Source: Cacajao melanocephalus (taxonomy: Eukaryota > Chordata > Mammalia > Primates > Pitheciidae). Taken from it: a DNA stretch of 64,000 nucleotides. The notes under the pieces were generated by a model. The model had not been told where the DNA came from and searched no databases. It saw nothing but the letters and a program-made list of their open reading frames with translations. A program made the translations under genes and the position numbers. Where the stretch lies: NCBI GenBank assembly GCA_963573385.1, contig CAUYLG010047351.1, positions 1-64,000 of the forward strand, in the 5' to 3' direction. Of this stretch, positions 23,786 through 34,725 are shown one piece after another. How positions within the stretch are numbered: the stretch's first letter is position 1; each line of letters opens with the position of its first letter.

Positions 23786-24092
23786 TCTTTCTTTCCTTCT
23801 TTTTTTTGTGGAAAGTGATTTTATTTAAAGAGAGAGAGAAACAGGAGAAGGAGAGAGAAAGAAAGAACTAACTCTCATACTGAGTGAGAGAATCCAGAAA
23901 GATGGAATCCAGGAGAGAAAAGCAGCTTCCACACTGAGTGGAAGTGAATATAGAGAGAGATGGAGTTTCAGAGGGGAAGAGAGGCTTCCACGAGGGAGTG
24001 TGCAAGGGGACTGCAGAGGGAAAATCCAAGAGAGAGAAAGATGGCTTCCATGAAGGGAGTGTTCATGGAAGGGGACCCAAACATGGAGTCCC
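23786..24092 (-). mobile_element. Polyadenylated insert of unknown family with ~60-bp internal units
   Basis: The insert sits within the old L1 between two copies of AATTTCTTTTCTTTCTTT (23768-23785 and 24093-24110). On the minus strand it ends with AAATAAAATCACTTTCCAC followed by an A/G-rich tail, that is an AATAAA signal plus tail. So it was copied from a polyadenylated RNA by L1-type retrotransposition. The body repeats a degenerate unit of about 55-62 bp roughly four times, each starting near CACTCxxTxxTGGAAGC (in the last one CACTCAGTATGAGAG). I know no family with this structure. It might be the end of an ERV or lncRNA transcript. The T-rich target makes the duplication edges slightly uncertain. 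Confidence 0.7.
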
Positions 24093-25140
24093 AATTTCTT
24101 TTCTTTCTTTCTTCATTTTTTTTTTTAAATTTTAATAGGTGTTTAGTGGTATCTCATTGTGGTTTCATGGTTCTAATTCATATTCTCCTAATGACACAAA
24201 AATGTTCATTTGTCGTATGCTATTAGCTACTACTATATATTTTTGTAGTTAATTGTTTCTTAAAATTGTATGCCAGCTTCAGTGTTGGGATCTTTGTGTT
24301 CCAGTTATTGAGTTGGTAGTGTTCTTTATGTACTTAAGGTATATGCCCTTTGTTAGATATATGTATTGTCAATATTTTCTTATATTCTGTGGCTTTCGTT
24401 GTTTCTTACTTCTGAACAACAAATATTTTAAACTTTTATTAAGTCCAGTTCACCAGTTTTGTTATAATTAATGCTTATTTCCTAAGGACTAAAAATATTT
24501 GCCTGTTTCAAGTTTTACAAGGTATTTTTCAATTTTTGTAAATAAGTATAATAGTTTTACCTTTTTACTTCAGATATTTGATCCATTTTAAATTATATTC
24601 TGTGTATGGGGTGAGAGATAATTTTATTTTCATGTTTATTTCCATATGCATATTTAGTTTTTCTAGCCATGCTTTTAGAAAAAAAAATGTTTCCTTTTCC
24701 CATTGAATTGCTTTGGAATCTTTGTCGACATTTGCTTAGGTGTGTATGGATCTATACCTGTATTGTTTATTTTGTTTCAACGATGTCTGTCTACCTCGTT
24801 GTCATTACCATGCTCTCTCAATTAATTTTAAAATAATTCTTCAAATAAAAATTTAAATATAAGTTCTCTAACTTTGTTCTTCCTGTCAAAAATTGCTTTT
24901 GCTATCTTTAGTCATTTACATTTCCGTATAAATTTGTAATCAACTTGTTGGATTCATTTTTTTTAATGCAAACAAATTTTGATTGTGGCTGCTTTGGCTC
25001 TCCAGATCAATTTGAAAAGATGTAACATCTTAATAATACTGAGTTCTTCTAATTCATAAACATAATATGTATCTTCCTTAAGTATTGTTTAAAAACATTC
25101 TCTCAGAAATATTCTGCAGTTTTAAAAGCACACGATCTGG

Positions 25141-25948
25141 TTAGAGAAATGCAAATCAAAACCACAATGAAATACCATCTCACACCAGTCAGAATGGCTA
25201 TTATTAAAAAATCAAAAAATAGTAGTACTTGCTGTCAAGGCTGCAGAGAAAAAAATAGTAGTTGCTGGCAAGACTGCAGAGAAAAAGTGTGAAAACACTT
25301 ATGCACTGTTGATAGGAGTGTAAATTAGCCATTTTGGAACACAGTGTGGCAATTCTTCAAAATCAAAAAGAGAAACCACTTGATGCAGCAATCCCATTAT
25401 TGGGTATATACCCACAGGAATATAAGTTGTTTTATTATAAAGACACATACACTCATACATTTATTGCAGCAATATTCACAATAGCAAAGACAGGGAATCT
25501 ACCTAAATGCCCACAATGACATACTGGATAAAGAAAATGTGGTACATATACATCATGGAATACTATGCAGTCGTAAAAAAGAACAAGATCACGTCTTTTG
25601 TAGGGATATAGATGGAGCTAGAGGCCATTGTCTAGCTAACTAATGCAGGAACAGAAAACCAAATACTGCATGCTCTCACTTATAAGCGGGAGCTAAATGA
25701 TGAGCGCACATGGATGTATAGAGGGGAACAACACACACTAGGATGGAGGGTGGGCAGATGAGACAATCAGGTAAAATAACTTATATTAATACCTGGGTGA
25801 TGAAATAATCTGCACAGTTTTACCTATATAACAAACTTGCACTTATATCCCTGAACTTAAAATAAAAGTTGGATTCAAAAACAAATGTGTGTGGCTGTGT
25901 TCTAATAAAACTTTATTTACAAAACAACAGGAAAAACAAAACAAAAAA
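25141..25948 (+). mobile_element. 5'-truncated L1 (PB/PA type) with target duplication
   Basis: Starts within ORF2 (AGAGAAATGCAAATCAAAAC) and runs through the ORF2 end and 3' UTR to about 25884. A small internal near-duplication (AAAAAATAGTAGTxxTTGCTG) lies at 25209-25270. Target duplication CACGATCTGG (25131-25140) and CATGATCTGG (25949-25958), differing by a CpG-type change. TTTTAAAA just before 25131 fits an L1 endonuclease site. It contains an extra 3' segment described separately. Confidence 0.93.
25885..25948 (+). other. Probable 3' transduced segment of the L1
   Basis: After the L1's own end and a short A-rich run (to about 25884) there are about 35 bp of non-L1 sequence (GTGTGTGGCTGTGTTC...), then AATAAA at 25904-25909, then an A-rich tail up to the target duplication. 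This is the layout of read-through past the L1 polyadenylation site to a downstream one. Confidence 0.7.
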
Positions 25949-26300
25949 CATGATCTGGTATGTGCTTTGTTTAATTTATTTCTAAATATGGTTTTTAAAA
26001 TGCTATTTGGAAACACATTGTTATAATACAAGGGGTGTTTTATATTAATGTATATCCCGGGACCTTGCTATAATTACTTATTAATTGTAAACACTGTTTT
26101 GTATATTCCTAAGGATTTTCTCCCGAGATTATCATGAGTCTGCAAATAGAAGTAGTTACTTTGTTCTTTGTAATCTATATACCCTATATTTTTATGTTAT
26201 CTTATTGAAATGGCAAAGATCTCCAGTACAATACGTGATTCAAGTGGTAAAAGCAGTCACCCTTCCATTTGTTATTCTTACTGGTCTGTTTTTTGGATAC

Positions 26301-26530
26301 TATATATGGATGAGAGAAGATGAAAGAATTTGATTTATCCAATGCCAGAAACTATATCATAAATATATCATTAATTGAATATCAGTATCATCACAGACCT
26401 TGTAAGCTTTTCTCTATACCTTAGGAGTAGAATGCTTGATAAAGGAATTTTCCAGATTTCCTTTTCAGTAATATTCTAGTTAGATTCCAACAGTGAAGGA
26501 CCCTCATACAAAATTGACAAGACAGTGTTA
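26301..26530. other. No recognised feature
   Basis: Unclassified, possibly still decayed L1. Confidence 0.35.
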
Positions 26531-26666
26531 TGTAGTGAGTTTTTGTTCCCCTAAAATTCATATTTTGAAGTCCTGACTTTGAAAGGTAATTAGGGTCAGA
26601 TGAAGTCATGAAGGTAGTACCCTCCTGATGGTGGGATTAATGGCTTAATAAAAAGAAAAAGGAGTC

Positions 26667-26710
<44 letters not shown>

Positions 26711-26888
26711 CACAGTGAGAAGACAGCCATCTGCAAATCAGAAAGAAAGTCCTCATGAGGAACTGAAAGAACTGAACCAACTTTCACCTTGATCTTATGC
26801 TTCCCAGCCTTTGCAACTGTGAGAAATAAATGAGTCTTTATGCCACGTTGTCTATGGTATATTATAGCAGCCTAAGCCAACTAATACA
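26531..26888 (+). mobile_element. MLT1-type MaLR LTR with expanded (CT)n
   Basis: Starts TGTAGTGAGTTTTTGTTCCC and ends CAACTAATACA. It contains CATATTTTGAAGTCCTGACT, GAGAAGACAGCCATCTGCAA and ACTGTGAGAAATAAATGAG, all in MLT1 order. A CT run at 26665-26710 is an internal expansion. No matching 5-bp flanks remain. Confidence 0.85.
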
Positions 26889-27204
26889 GGCAGGAACTGA
26901 AGGAAACATTACTTATGAGGAGCTGCTGTGATCAGGTAACTCAAAATATTGTTGGTTTTCAGCAGCGTCAAAAAGAGTTGGAAATAATCTATTCTGAGCT
27001 TCACATAGGTAGAATCCTTGTAGTGGCGTCTCTGAACTCTCTGTGTTATATCAGATTTCCTAAAATCTCTTTTGCCCTCCTTTTTTACCTTCCACTTCAC
27101 CACTGGTCTCATCAGTTTCTATTTACTCATATTAAATAACTTCTTAAAATATTTATGGGTTTTAAATTTTTCTTACTGTCTGATATGCTTCAACAAATCA
27201 AAGG
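26889..27204. other. No recognised feature
   Basis: Unclassified sequence between two LTRs. Confidence 0.4.
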
Positions 27205-27598
27205 TATCTAGGGAGTTAGTTGTCCTGTTTCTGAGTGTCTTAAGGAGATTAACATTTTAGTCAGTGAACTGGATTGCCAGCACAGCTAGGATAAAGGCAG
27301 ACAGAAGAACGTGGAAAAATTATATTGGGTTAGTCTTTCGGCCTACATCTTTCTCCCAGGCTGGATGCTTCCTTCTCTCAAACGTGGGACTTTAAGTTCT
27401 TCAGCTTTGATAGTCTTGGACTATCAGCTTCCCTTCTTCTGAGGTTTTGGGACTCAGACTGGCTTCCTTGCTCCTTGGCTTGCAGATTACCTGTTGTGTC
27501 CATGTGATCGTGTGAGTCAATACTGCATAATAAATGTGCCCTGCCTTTATGTATACATCTATCCTACTAGTTCTGTTTCTCCAGATAACCCTAATACA
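27205..27598 (+). mobile_element. MLT2A-type ERVL LTR, 5' part missing
   Basis: TTAAGGAGATTAACATTTTA, GCTGGATGCTTCCTTCTCTC, GAGGTTTTGGGACTCAGACT, GCTCCTTGGCTTGCAGATTA and GATCGTGTGAGTCAATACTG are in MLT2A order, ending at ACCCTAATACA (27598). A block of about 50 bp normally found near 27260 is absent. AATAAA-like ATAATAAATG lies at 27526. Confidence 0.85.
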
Positions 27599-27774
27599 AA
27601 GAACCACCTAGAATTCTCTCTTCCAGTCTTCTCTGCCCACAAATTTATTCTCCACATTGTACGCCAAACAAATTATCTTGAATACAAATTTCATGGCATC
27701 CCTTTCCACCAAATCAAGCCATTGTTTCCAACTGTCAAGAACCTAAACCAGTACTGTAGGACTTGCTTTTGTGA

Positions 27775-27962
27775 GGGGAATGTTTTCCAATCTATCCGTT
27801 ACAGTAGCCACTAGGCACAAGTGGCTATTGAGGACTTAAAATATGACTATTGCAACTGAAAAACTGAATATTTAATTTTATTAAGACAGATTAACTTAAG
27901 TGTCATTTAAATAGCCACATGTGGCTAACAGATCATACTTTGCATAGCATAGTCATTCTGAG
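27775..27962. mobile_element. MER3-like hAT miniature transposon
   Basis: GTAGCCACTAGGCACAAGTG, GGCTATTGAGGACTTAAAAT and ACTGAATATTTAATTTTATT, then AAATAGCCACATGTGGCTAA. This fits MER3 in order, with a palindromic GCCACATGTGGC. The outer ends are decayed. Confidence 0.7.
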
Positions 27963-28771
27963 ATAAACTCCAAAGTCTTTAAGGTTATCATTTTAAATCC
28001 TTGTAATGTCAGGGTATTTTAAGTTTTATAGTACTCCTTTGAAGGCAACAAAACTTAGGTTAAAAATAAATAATTCTTATTTAAGATGCTGAATTATGCC
28101 TTGTAATTTGAGGATGCTATTTTAACCAAGGGCAGTGCAAGTATTGAGAACTTCTATGTGTAACATTTGGTGTTAACTTGAGGCAACACCTCTATCAGGA
28201 CATCTGCTTTGCTGGCATTGTTTTTGTAATATGACATTATAAAACCTCACTTACTCTAAGAAGTTGAACAACTATGAAAAAAAGTCAAAGTTGCACTCAA
28301 ATCCTTTTTGTACTATTGATGATCACTAAATGTTGATTTAAAGTCACCCCAGTAAGACTTTATACATGGTTAATTGTCAGAGTGTACGGGTTTTGTGTAA
28401 CTTATTAGACTTGAGAACTTGGTCTTAGGAGCAATACTGTGTTAAGCATTGTCAGTTCTGTTCAGATTTCACCTTTGAACAAGATAGTAAAATAGCTCCT
28501 TTACAGATTTTTAACAACATGTGATTTTCAAATTATTTCTGTGATCTAAATCATTTCTGTGAACTTTAACCTGGAATCTTTCTCAAAATAGAAATATTTT
28601 AGCTGAAGATTTTTGACAGAATGTTAAAGCTTCATTCATATTGTATGAATCCTAATACAGAAGAAAGATAACATTTATCTCACCACTATAAATTGACAAA
28701 TATGAAAATATCCAATTGATTAAAAAGTCATACATTGAGTTAGCAGTGGGCCTGGAAGAGATCTGAGTGTT
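27963..28771. other. No recognised feature
   Basis: AT-rich, no gene or named repeat. Confidence 0.4.
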
Positions 28772-28837
28772 CTCTTTACACAAGTACATATTACAATTAC
28801 AATTCTCTTTACACAATTACATATTACAATTACAATT
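28772..28837. repeat. 33-bp tandem duplication
   Basis: Two copies of a 33-bp unit starting CTCTTTACACAA (28772-28804 and 28805-28837), identical except one base, followed by a partial third start (CTCTTTTCTG). Inside each unit ATTACA recurs. Confidence 0.95.
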
Positions 28838-29673
28838 CTCTTTTCTGATCCATATCATCTGATCATTCATTAGTCACCTTATTTTCAACTCATGATTTGT
28901 TTTTACGTTTTCTAGATGAGAGACATCACTTGGCAGGCAAGATGAAAGGAGTAATTAAGATTCTGTTTATTCTGTGAGTTGGAATGCACAGTTTCTGCTG
29001 ATTAGCAATGAACAATATTTGAAAGGTTGACTGTTATTTTGATGTTTGTTTGCTATACTTAAGAGTAACTTTCCTCCATGTGTGGCTTACAGGTGAATGT
29101 AAAGCACTTGTTTTTACAGAAGAGAGAAATATTCCGGGAGGAGCTAGGGATCTAAACATTCAAATCTAAATTTACCTGCCATTTCTCTTTAACTGAGAAT
29201 TTCCCTGAAGGAGGGAAAGTGATACACCTGTGGAGGTCAGGCCAAACGCCTGCGCTCACTGGAGCACAGAGCAGCAGGGCACAGCATGGAGGCAGTCAGA
29301 ATATCTTGGCAGCTGACAGTGTTGGTGTCTGAAATGACTTTCCATGTTGCATCCAGTGTGAGAATACAGAAAATAGAAAAAAAAAAAACAGGTGAGAGAT
29401 ATCCCAGGTTCGGTGAAGTTTGTGGACTACGTGTATTTGTTTCTATATTCTTATCACAATTTTGGTTCCTGAAACTGACTAGTATATTAACTAATGTGAA
29501 TAAATTTTCCATCTAGCTCTGCCATCGACTCAGTGACTTGTCTAACTTGAGTCAATTCACCTCTGAGCCTTATATTCTAGATCTGTAAGGAAAGAAATGT
29601 ATTAGTGACTGAATTACTGGCTTCTTTCAAGAAATAAATGGGTAACACAAGTGAAATCACTTGTTACTCTAGG
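28838..29673. other. No recognised feature
   Basis: Unclassified. A12 run at about 29379-29390. Confidence 0.4.
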
Positions 29674-29755
29674 TCAGTGCTTCTTAAACTTTAGTGAGCA
29701 CTAGAATCACTTGGAGGACTTGTTAAAGCAGGGCTTTTGGGCATCATACTAAGGC
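29674..29755 (+). mobile_element. MER5A fragment, 5' end
   Basis: CAGTGCTTCTTAAACTTTAG then AGAATCACTTGGAGGACTTG and TTAAAGCAGGGCTTTTGGGC match the first part of MER5A. Confidence 0.75.
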
Positions 29756-30184
29756 AATGGCTACCAATTTTATTGACGTCCTTCTATCTAATAGAAAAGG
29801 TAACCTCCCCACATATGCAGACAGAATTCTGTAAACAATTTTCATTAAGAATGGAAGTAAAATAGGTTCTGTAGATATTAATATGTGTTTGGCTTTTCTA
29901 AATTGAGCCACATAGAATGTTTTATAGTGTTGATACAGGTAGTTGTATAGCCATTCTATCACTTGATTAAAAATAATAATTCAAGGCTATATTATGTAGC
30001 TCTTGATTATTAAATATGAAGACAAAGTTTTTTTTCTTTAAGAAATCTTAAATAACTGAATGATCTGTTTCTAAACCTTGATAGAAATCATGCTGAATGT
30101 GCTAAATTCTCTCCCACCTAAAACATAAGAATTTGACCTTATTCAGAAATAAGGTTTTTTTGCATATAAAATTAAGGCAAGCAA
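29756..30184. other. No recognised feature
   Basis: AT-rich, unclassified. Confidence 0.4.
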
Positions 30185-30513
30185 TAAAGGAGATTATACT
30201 GGATTTGATTCGGCTCTAAATTCAATGAGAGTATCCTTATAAGAGATAAAAAGACACACAGTCCCAGAGAGAAGTGTAATGCAAAACTGAATGCAGAGAT
30301 TTTGTCTACAGGCCAAGGATTGCGATCAATCACCACAATTTAGGAGAGAGGAAAAAGGAAGCCTTCTCCTTTAGAGCCTCCAGAGGAAACCAACCTTATT
30401 GACGCCTTGATTTTGGACTTCTGGTCTGCTGAACTGTAAGAGAATACATTTCTATTGTTCTATGTGTCCAGGCTCAGTGTAATTAGTTAAGTTAGACTTA
30501 GAAAACTAGTACA
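30185..30513 (+). mobile_element. MLT1-type MaLR LTR, 5'-truncated
   Basis: GAGAGTATCCTTATAAGAGA, CCTCCAGAGGAAACCAACCT, GACGCCTTGATTTTGGACTT and GAACTGTAAGAGAATACATT, ending GAAAACTAGTACA. MLT1 order, strongly diverged in the middle. Confidence 0.78.
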
Positions 30514-31034
30514 TCCTGGTGGGTCTGAAAATAGATACGTAAGACGTTTACAGAGTTTAGCCTCTATTTTATTTTCTTTTTCAAGCAGTTTGTTATACAG
30601 AGAAATTCTCAGCAATGTTTTTGAAGCCTAGTAATGGACAGTGCTTTCACTGGCCGTTCATTATCTGTTGCCTGAAAGACCATCTTCTCTGCATTTGGCT
30701 TTCTTGGTCACTTAAGGCTTTTTGTATTTCCTTGGTTGACTCTTGTTTCCCACTTTGACCTTCTATTACTCCTTATGCTATTCACTCTTCCATTACTCTT
30801 TCAACAACAAAATTATGTGAGCCTTTTCTTTCTTTTTTCTTTCTTTCCCATGCTCAACATAGACAAGACTTTTCATTTTGCCTCAAATAGCTGGCTCTAG
30901 TACTGAGTAAGACTTGTAATTTCTGTCTCTGCCTAAGCACAGAAGAAAAATCTGCAGGCAAAATTTGGTAGGCTGAGTAATTTGTTAACAAAGAATCAAC
31001 CAGCAAAAACTGTATAGACATAGATGTAGACATA
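30514..31034. other. No recognised feature
   Basis: Unclassified sequence. Confidence 0.4.
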
Positions 31035-31072
31035 TTTGTGTGTGTTGTGTGTGTATGTATGTGTGTGAATGT
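31035..31072. repeat. Imperfect (TG)n
   Basis: TG run with TATG interruptions. Confidence 0.85.
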
Positions 31073-31159
31073 TTCTCCTGTAATAATGGATAAAACAGTT
31101 TTCACAGTATTCCTGCTTTGACTCTATTGTTTTGAGTTTTTGCTTTCAAAAGCCCAATG

Positions 31160-31440
31160 AGAAATCAGTTTCTCAGCACAGCTGCACCGCTAGCAATAGA
31201 ATAAAACAGGGGTAGCTTTAACATATGCTAATCAACATGGTGCTTGTTCAATCTGAGCCACAAAATAGACAATATTACAATTCTCAACTGCTCTACTAAA
31301 TAGCAATTACCGAACACTTTAAGGTCATATCAAAACTGTCCTTCCTGGTGGACTGTCATTACAGAGTCCCATCTGTATCCATCAGAAATTTGTGATTTAT
31401 GCTATTTTAATTAGTTTATAAATAATTCATAAAAGAACAT
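31160..31440. other. Candidate conserved noncoding block
   Basis: Not repeat-like. Contains a possible octamer-like ATGCTAAT at 31226, TTAATTAGTTTAT near 31408 and other homeodomain-type cores. Regulatory function is inferred from texture only. Confidence 0.22.
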
Positions 31441-31759
31441 GCTTGCTTGCTGAGAAATTCATTCTTTAAAGAGATGAAAAAAATTATGGAGGAAGAGGAA
31501 AATGGTAAATCTAAAGCTGTAGGAATTCAGTTCTGAGGGAACTATTTCAAGAGTATAATATATTCTCAATTTTTATTCAACTTTGTGATTATGAGTGAGA
31601 GGAATTAATGTACTAATATTTTGCTAAATTGGCTGCAGAAAAAATGAAGCCTGTATCATGTCATCTGGGTACATTTAAATTATTATTTGATCATCTAAAG
31701 CCCCCAAAGATTCCAGTTTATTCATTCTGTGTCATATGTGTTTATTTTGCTCTTAAAAA
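31441..31759. other. No recognised feature
   Basis: Unclassified AT-rich sequence. Confidence 0.4.
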
Positions 31760-31771
31760 TATAGGTGTAAG

Positions 31772-32049
31772 GCTGCATGTTCTCACTCATAAGTGGGGGT
31801 AGAACAATGAGAACACATGGACACAGGGAGCGGAATATCACCCATGGGTCTTGTCAGGGAGTCAGGGGCTACGGGAGGGATAGCAGGGGAGTGAAGGGTT
31901 AGGGGAGGGATAGCATTAGTAGAAATGCCTAATGTAGATGATGGGGTGATGGATGCAGCAAACCACCATTTCACATGTATACCTATGTAACAAACCTGCA
32001 CAGTTTGCACATGTACCCCAGAACTTAAAGTATTAAAAATATATATGTA
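31772..32049 (+). mobile_element. Severely truncated L1 (PA/PB) 3' end
   Basis: Only the last codons of ORF2 and the 3' UTR, from GCATGTTCTCACTCATAAGT to CCAGAACTTAAAGTATTAAA. Target duplication TATAGGTGTAAGG (31760-31772) and TATAGATGTAAGG (32050-32062), one mismatch. TTAAAA before the left copy fits the L1 endonuclease. The G-rich tract contains a small duplication (GGGAGGGATAGCA twice, 31873 and 31903). Confidence 0.93.
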
Positions 32050-32062
32050 TATAGATGTAAGG

Positions 32063-33204
32063 TGCTGTAGGTGCTTCCAATATGTTTAATATATGGCACT
32101 CAAGATGCCTGCATACTATGACCAAAATTGTAATAGTTATGTAATGATTAAAGTCCACACTGAAGTCTCACTGTGCCATTTAGAGTGGGCTTTTCTGTAG
32201 TAATGAGTTATAGGTTAGAATCATGGCATAACAAATATATCTTTGATTCTACTATAACGAATATGGATAGAGTTCTAGATATGCTAACATTAAGTTGGCT
32301 GCCCATTTTGAATTTTTATTATATAAAGCCAATCCAGTTAAACTAATTTTGACTCATTCTGGTCTTATATCAAGGTTGAGAGTCTTTTTTTTTTTTTTTA
32401 GACTGAACTTTGTAGCCAGGGTTTAAAATTCTCAAAGGCTGTATTTATATACATGGATATAATGTCAGGCATTAATTTATTGAGTATGTATTTACCAGAT
32501 GCTGTAGGTATGTGCCTGACATTGGGAGAGACCGTGGAAAATTCAAGAATATGTGTCTTGTAATAAACACCATTATTGGACTCCTAAGAAGTCTAAATTT
32601 GGGGATACCTTGATCAGTCATCTGGTTTCAGCACTTTGAAGGTTATTACTTACACTTTGAAAGAGATCAGTCACAAAACTGCACTCAATTTTTGTTTTTA
32701 TTCAAGTCACTATATTTCAATAAAAGTTGATTTTAGAGCTAAATGTAAGCCAAAGTCATGGTAATTGACTAGTATTACTATGATGCTGGATTTTAACCAA
32801 AGCAGGCATATTTCAGTTTAATAAAATCTTTGAAGAATTATATTGAAGTTTTGTTTAAAAAGGCTTTTATGAATTTTTATTGTAATACCTATGTCTGTGC
32901 AAATATAAAGCAAGGCCAATATTCATATATTCAACTAGAGGATTAACAGATATAAAATAATAGATTCTGAAATCATGTAAGGAAAACTAGACATGTAAGA
33001 AGATATGAATAAAAGATCCAATAATAAAATGCAACTATTGATTGACAGTTATAGACTTTGTTGTGAATGAAACATCTATGATGACATCAAAATGTCTTTT
33101 CACATTTTATCTATAAACTTGCTAAGAGATTAAAACTTTAACTTAAAGCTATGTGCAATTACATAGTGTTTCAGCAGTAGGGTGAAATCTATATGCTACA
33201 AAAG
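32063..33204. other. No recognised feature
   Basis: About 1.1 kb AT-rich sequence with a T13 run near 32387. No gene or named repeat. Confidence 0.45.
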
Positions 33205-34725
33205 TTACACAGGAGAGAGCAAGATGGTGGAATAAATGACTGCACTATTCATCTCCTCCACAGGAACACTAAATTTTAATAACAATCTGCACACAGTAAA
33301 ACACTGTCACAAGTACCAAAAATAAAGTGAGAGATCACAGTACCTGGTTTTAACTTTATATCACTGAAAGAGGCATTGAAGAGGGTAGGAGAGATAGTCG
33401 TGATTCATGGATCCCACCCTGTCCTCTGGCATTAGTCATGCAACATGGAGAAAGAGTCAGTGCATCTGAAGGAGAGACAACAAAGTGGACTTTCCATTGA
33501 ACTCAATGTTGTCCTGTCACAGCAGAGAGCAAAGTTGTTCTGGGCTTAGCCAGCTCCCATGCATGGAGGAAGCATTTGGACCAGACCTAGCTAGAGGGAA
33601 ACACCCATCCCGGTGGTCAGAACTTGAGTTTCTAGGCAAGCATGGCTACCACAGGACAAAGTGCTCTGGGATCCTGAGCAAACTTAAAAGGACAGTCTAA
33701 GCAACTCCTAGTGCTGGCCTGGACTCAGAGCCAGGGGATTAGGGTAGAATGTGTCCTAGGAAGACACCAGCTAGGGTGGCTAAGGGAGTGCTTATGCCAT
33801 CTTTCTTCCAACCCCAGGCCATGCAGCTCACAGAAATGAAAGTGACTGGTTCCTTCTGCTTATGGAGAGCTGAGTGAAGACTGAAGAGAACTTTATCTTT
33901 CATCTTGGATACCAGCTCAGCCACAATAGTATATAGCACCAGACAGAGCCATGAGGCTCCCATGCCAGGCCCTAGCTCACTGACAACATTTCTAGACACA
34001 CTAGGCCTAAGGGGAACCCACTGCCCTGAAGGGAAGAACCATGTTCTGGCAGAGTTAATCACCTACTGAATAAAAAGGCCTTGGGCCTTAAGTAACCATC
34101 AGCAATACCCAGGTAGTATGCTATAAGCCTTAGACTCTAAGATATGCTGGATTCTGCTGTGACCCAGCACATTCCTAGCTGTTATGACTACAGGGAGAGA
34201 CTCCTTCTGTTTGAGAAAAGCAGAGGGAAAAGTAAAAGGGGCTTTTCCCTTGCACCTTAGGTCCTAGTTTGGCTAGAGTGGGGTAGAGCAACAAATGAGC
34301 TCTCAGTTTCCCCAAATCCAGGGCTAGGCTCTTGGACAGCATTTCTGGACCTTCCCTACCCTGAAGGCAGAGTTCTGGGCCTGGCAGCATTCACCACAAG
34401 ATGAGTTAAGAGCCCTTGGGATTTTAGTGAATGTTGGCAGTGGCTTGGCAGAACCCACCATAGATTGAAGGTAGTGGTGGCCACAGAGAGAGGAGCTTCT
34501 GCCTGTGGAAAGAAGAGGAAAGAGAGAGAAGGAGTTTGTATTGTGGTTTCAGTGACAGTTTAGCCACAATAGAATAGAATATCAGATAAATTTCTAAGAT
34601 TTTGGACTCCAATCCCTGGCTCCCAGACAGCCTCTTTGGATCTTCTAGGGATGTGGGGGAACTCATTACTCTGAAGGGAAGGACACAAACATGGCTGGCT
34701 TCATCAACTGTTCATCCTAGAGCCC
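33205..34725 (+). promoter_or_regulatory. L1MA 5' UTR (former internal promoter) with three repeat units
   Basis: L1 5' UTRs hold an internal RNA polymerase II promoter. Here three imperfect units start near 33838, 34190 and 34480, each with a TCCTTCTGCTT-like start, a GxCACAxTAGxxTA block, and a later ACTGCCCTGAAGGGAAG-like block. Each unit carries an antisense open frame (see findings). Promoter activity today is doubtful. Confidence 0.7.

Larger units (their letters stand above)
23095..26300 (-). mobile_element. Long old L1 (L1M type) on minus strand, twice interrupted
   Basis: In + coordinates it runs from L1 3' UTR/ORF2 end (23095-23767) through ORF2 (24111-25130) and further ORF2 (25959 to about 26300), all colinear with reversed L1. 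Landmarks are TGGACATTTGGCCCATTTCC, TTAATAGGTGTTTAGTGGTA and TAGTTTTTCTAGCCATGCTT. Inserts at 23786-24092 and 25141-25948 account for the gaps. Many stops, so no coding capacity. Confidence 0.82.

Noticed and set aside
26665..26710. CT run as independent regulatory GAGA array
   Set aside because: It sits inside an MLT1 LTR as a simple microsatellite expansion.
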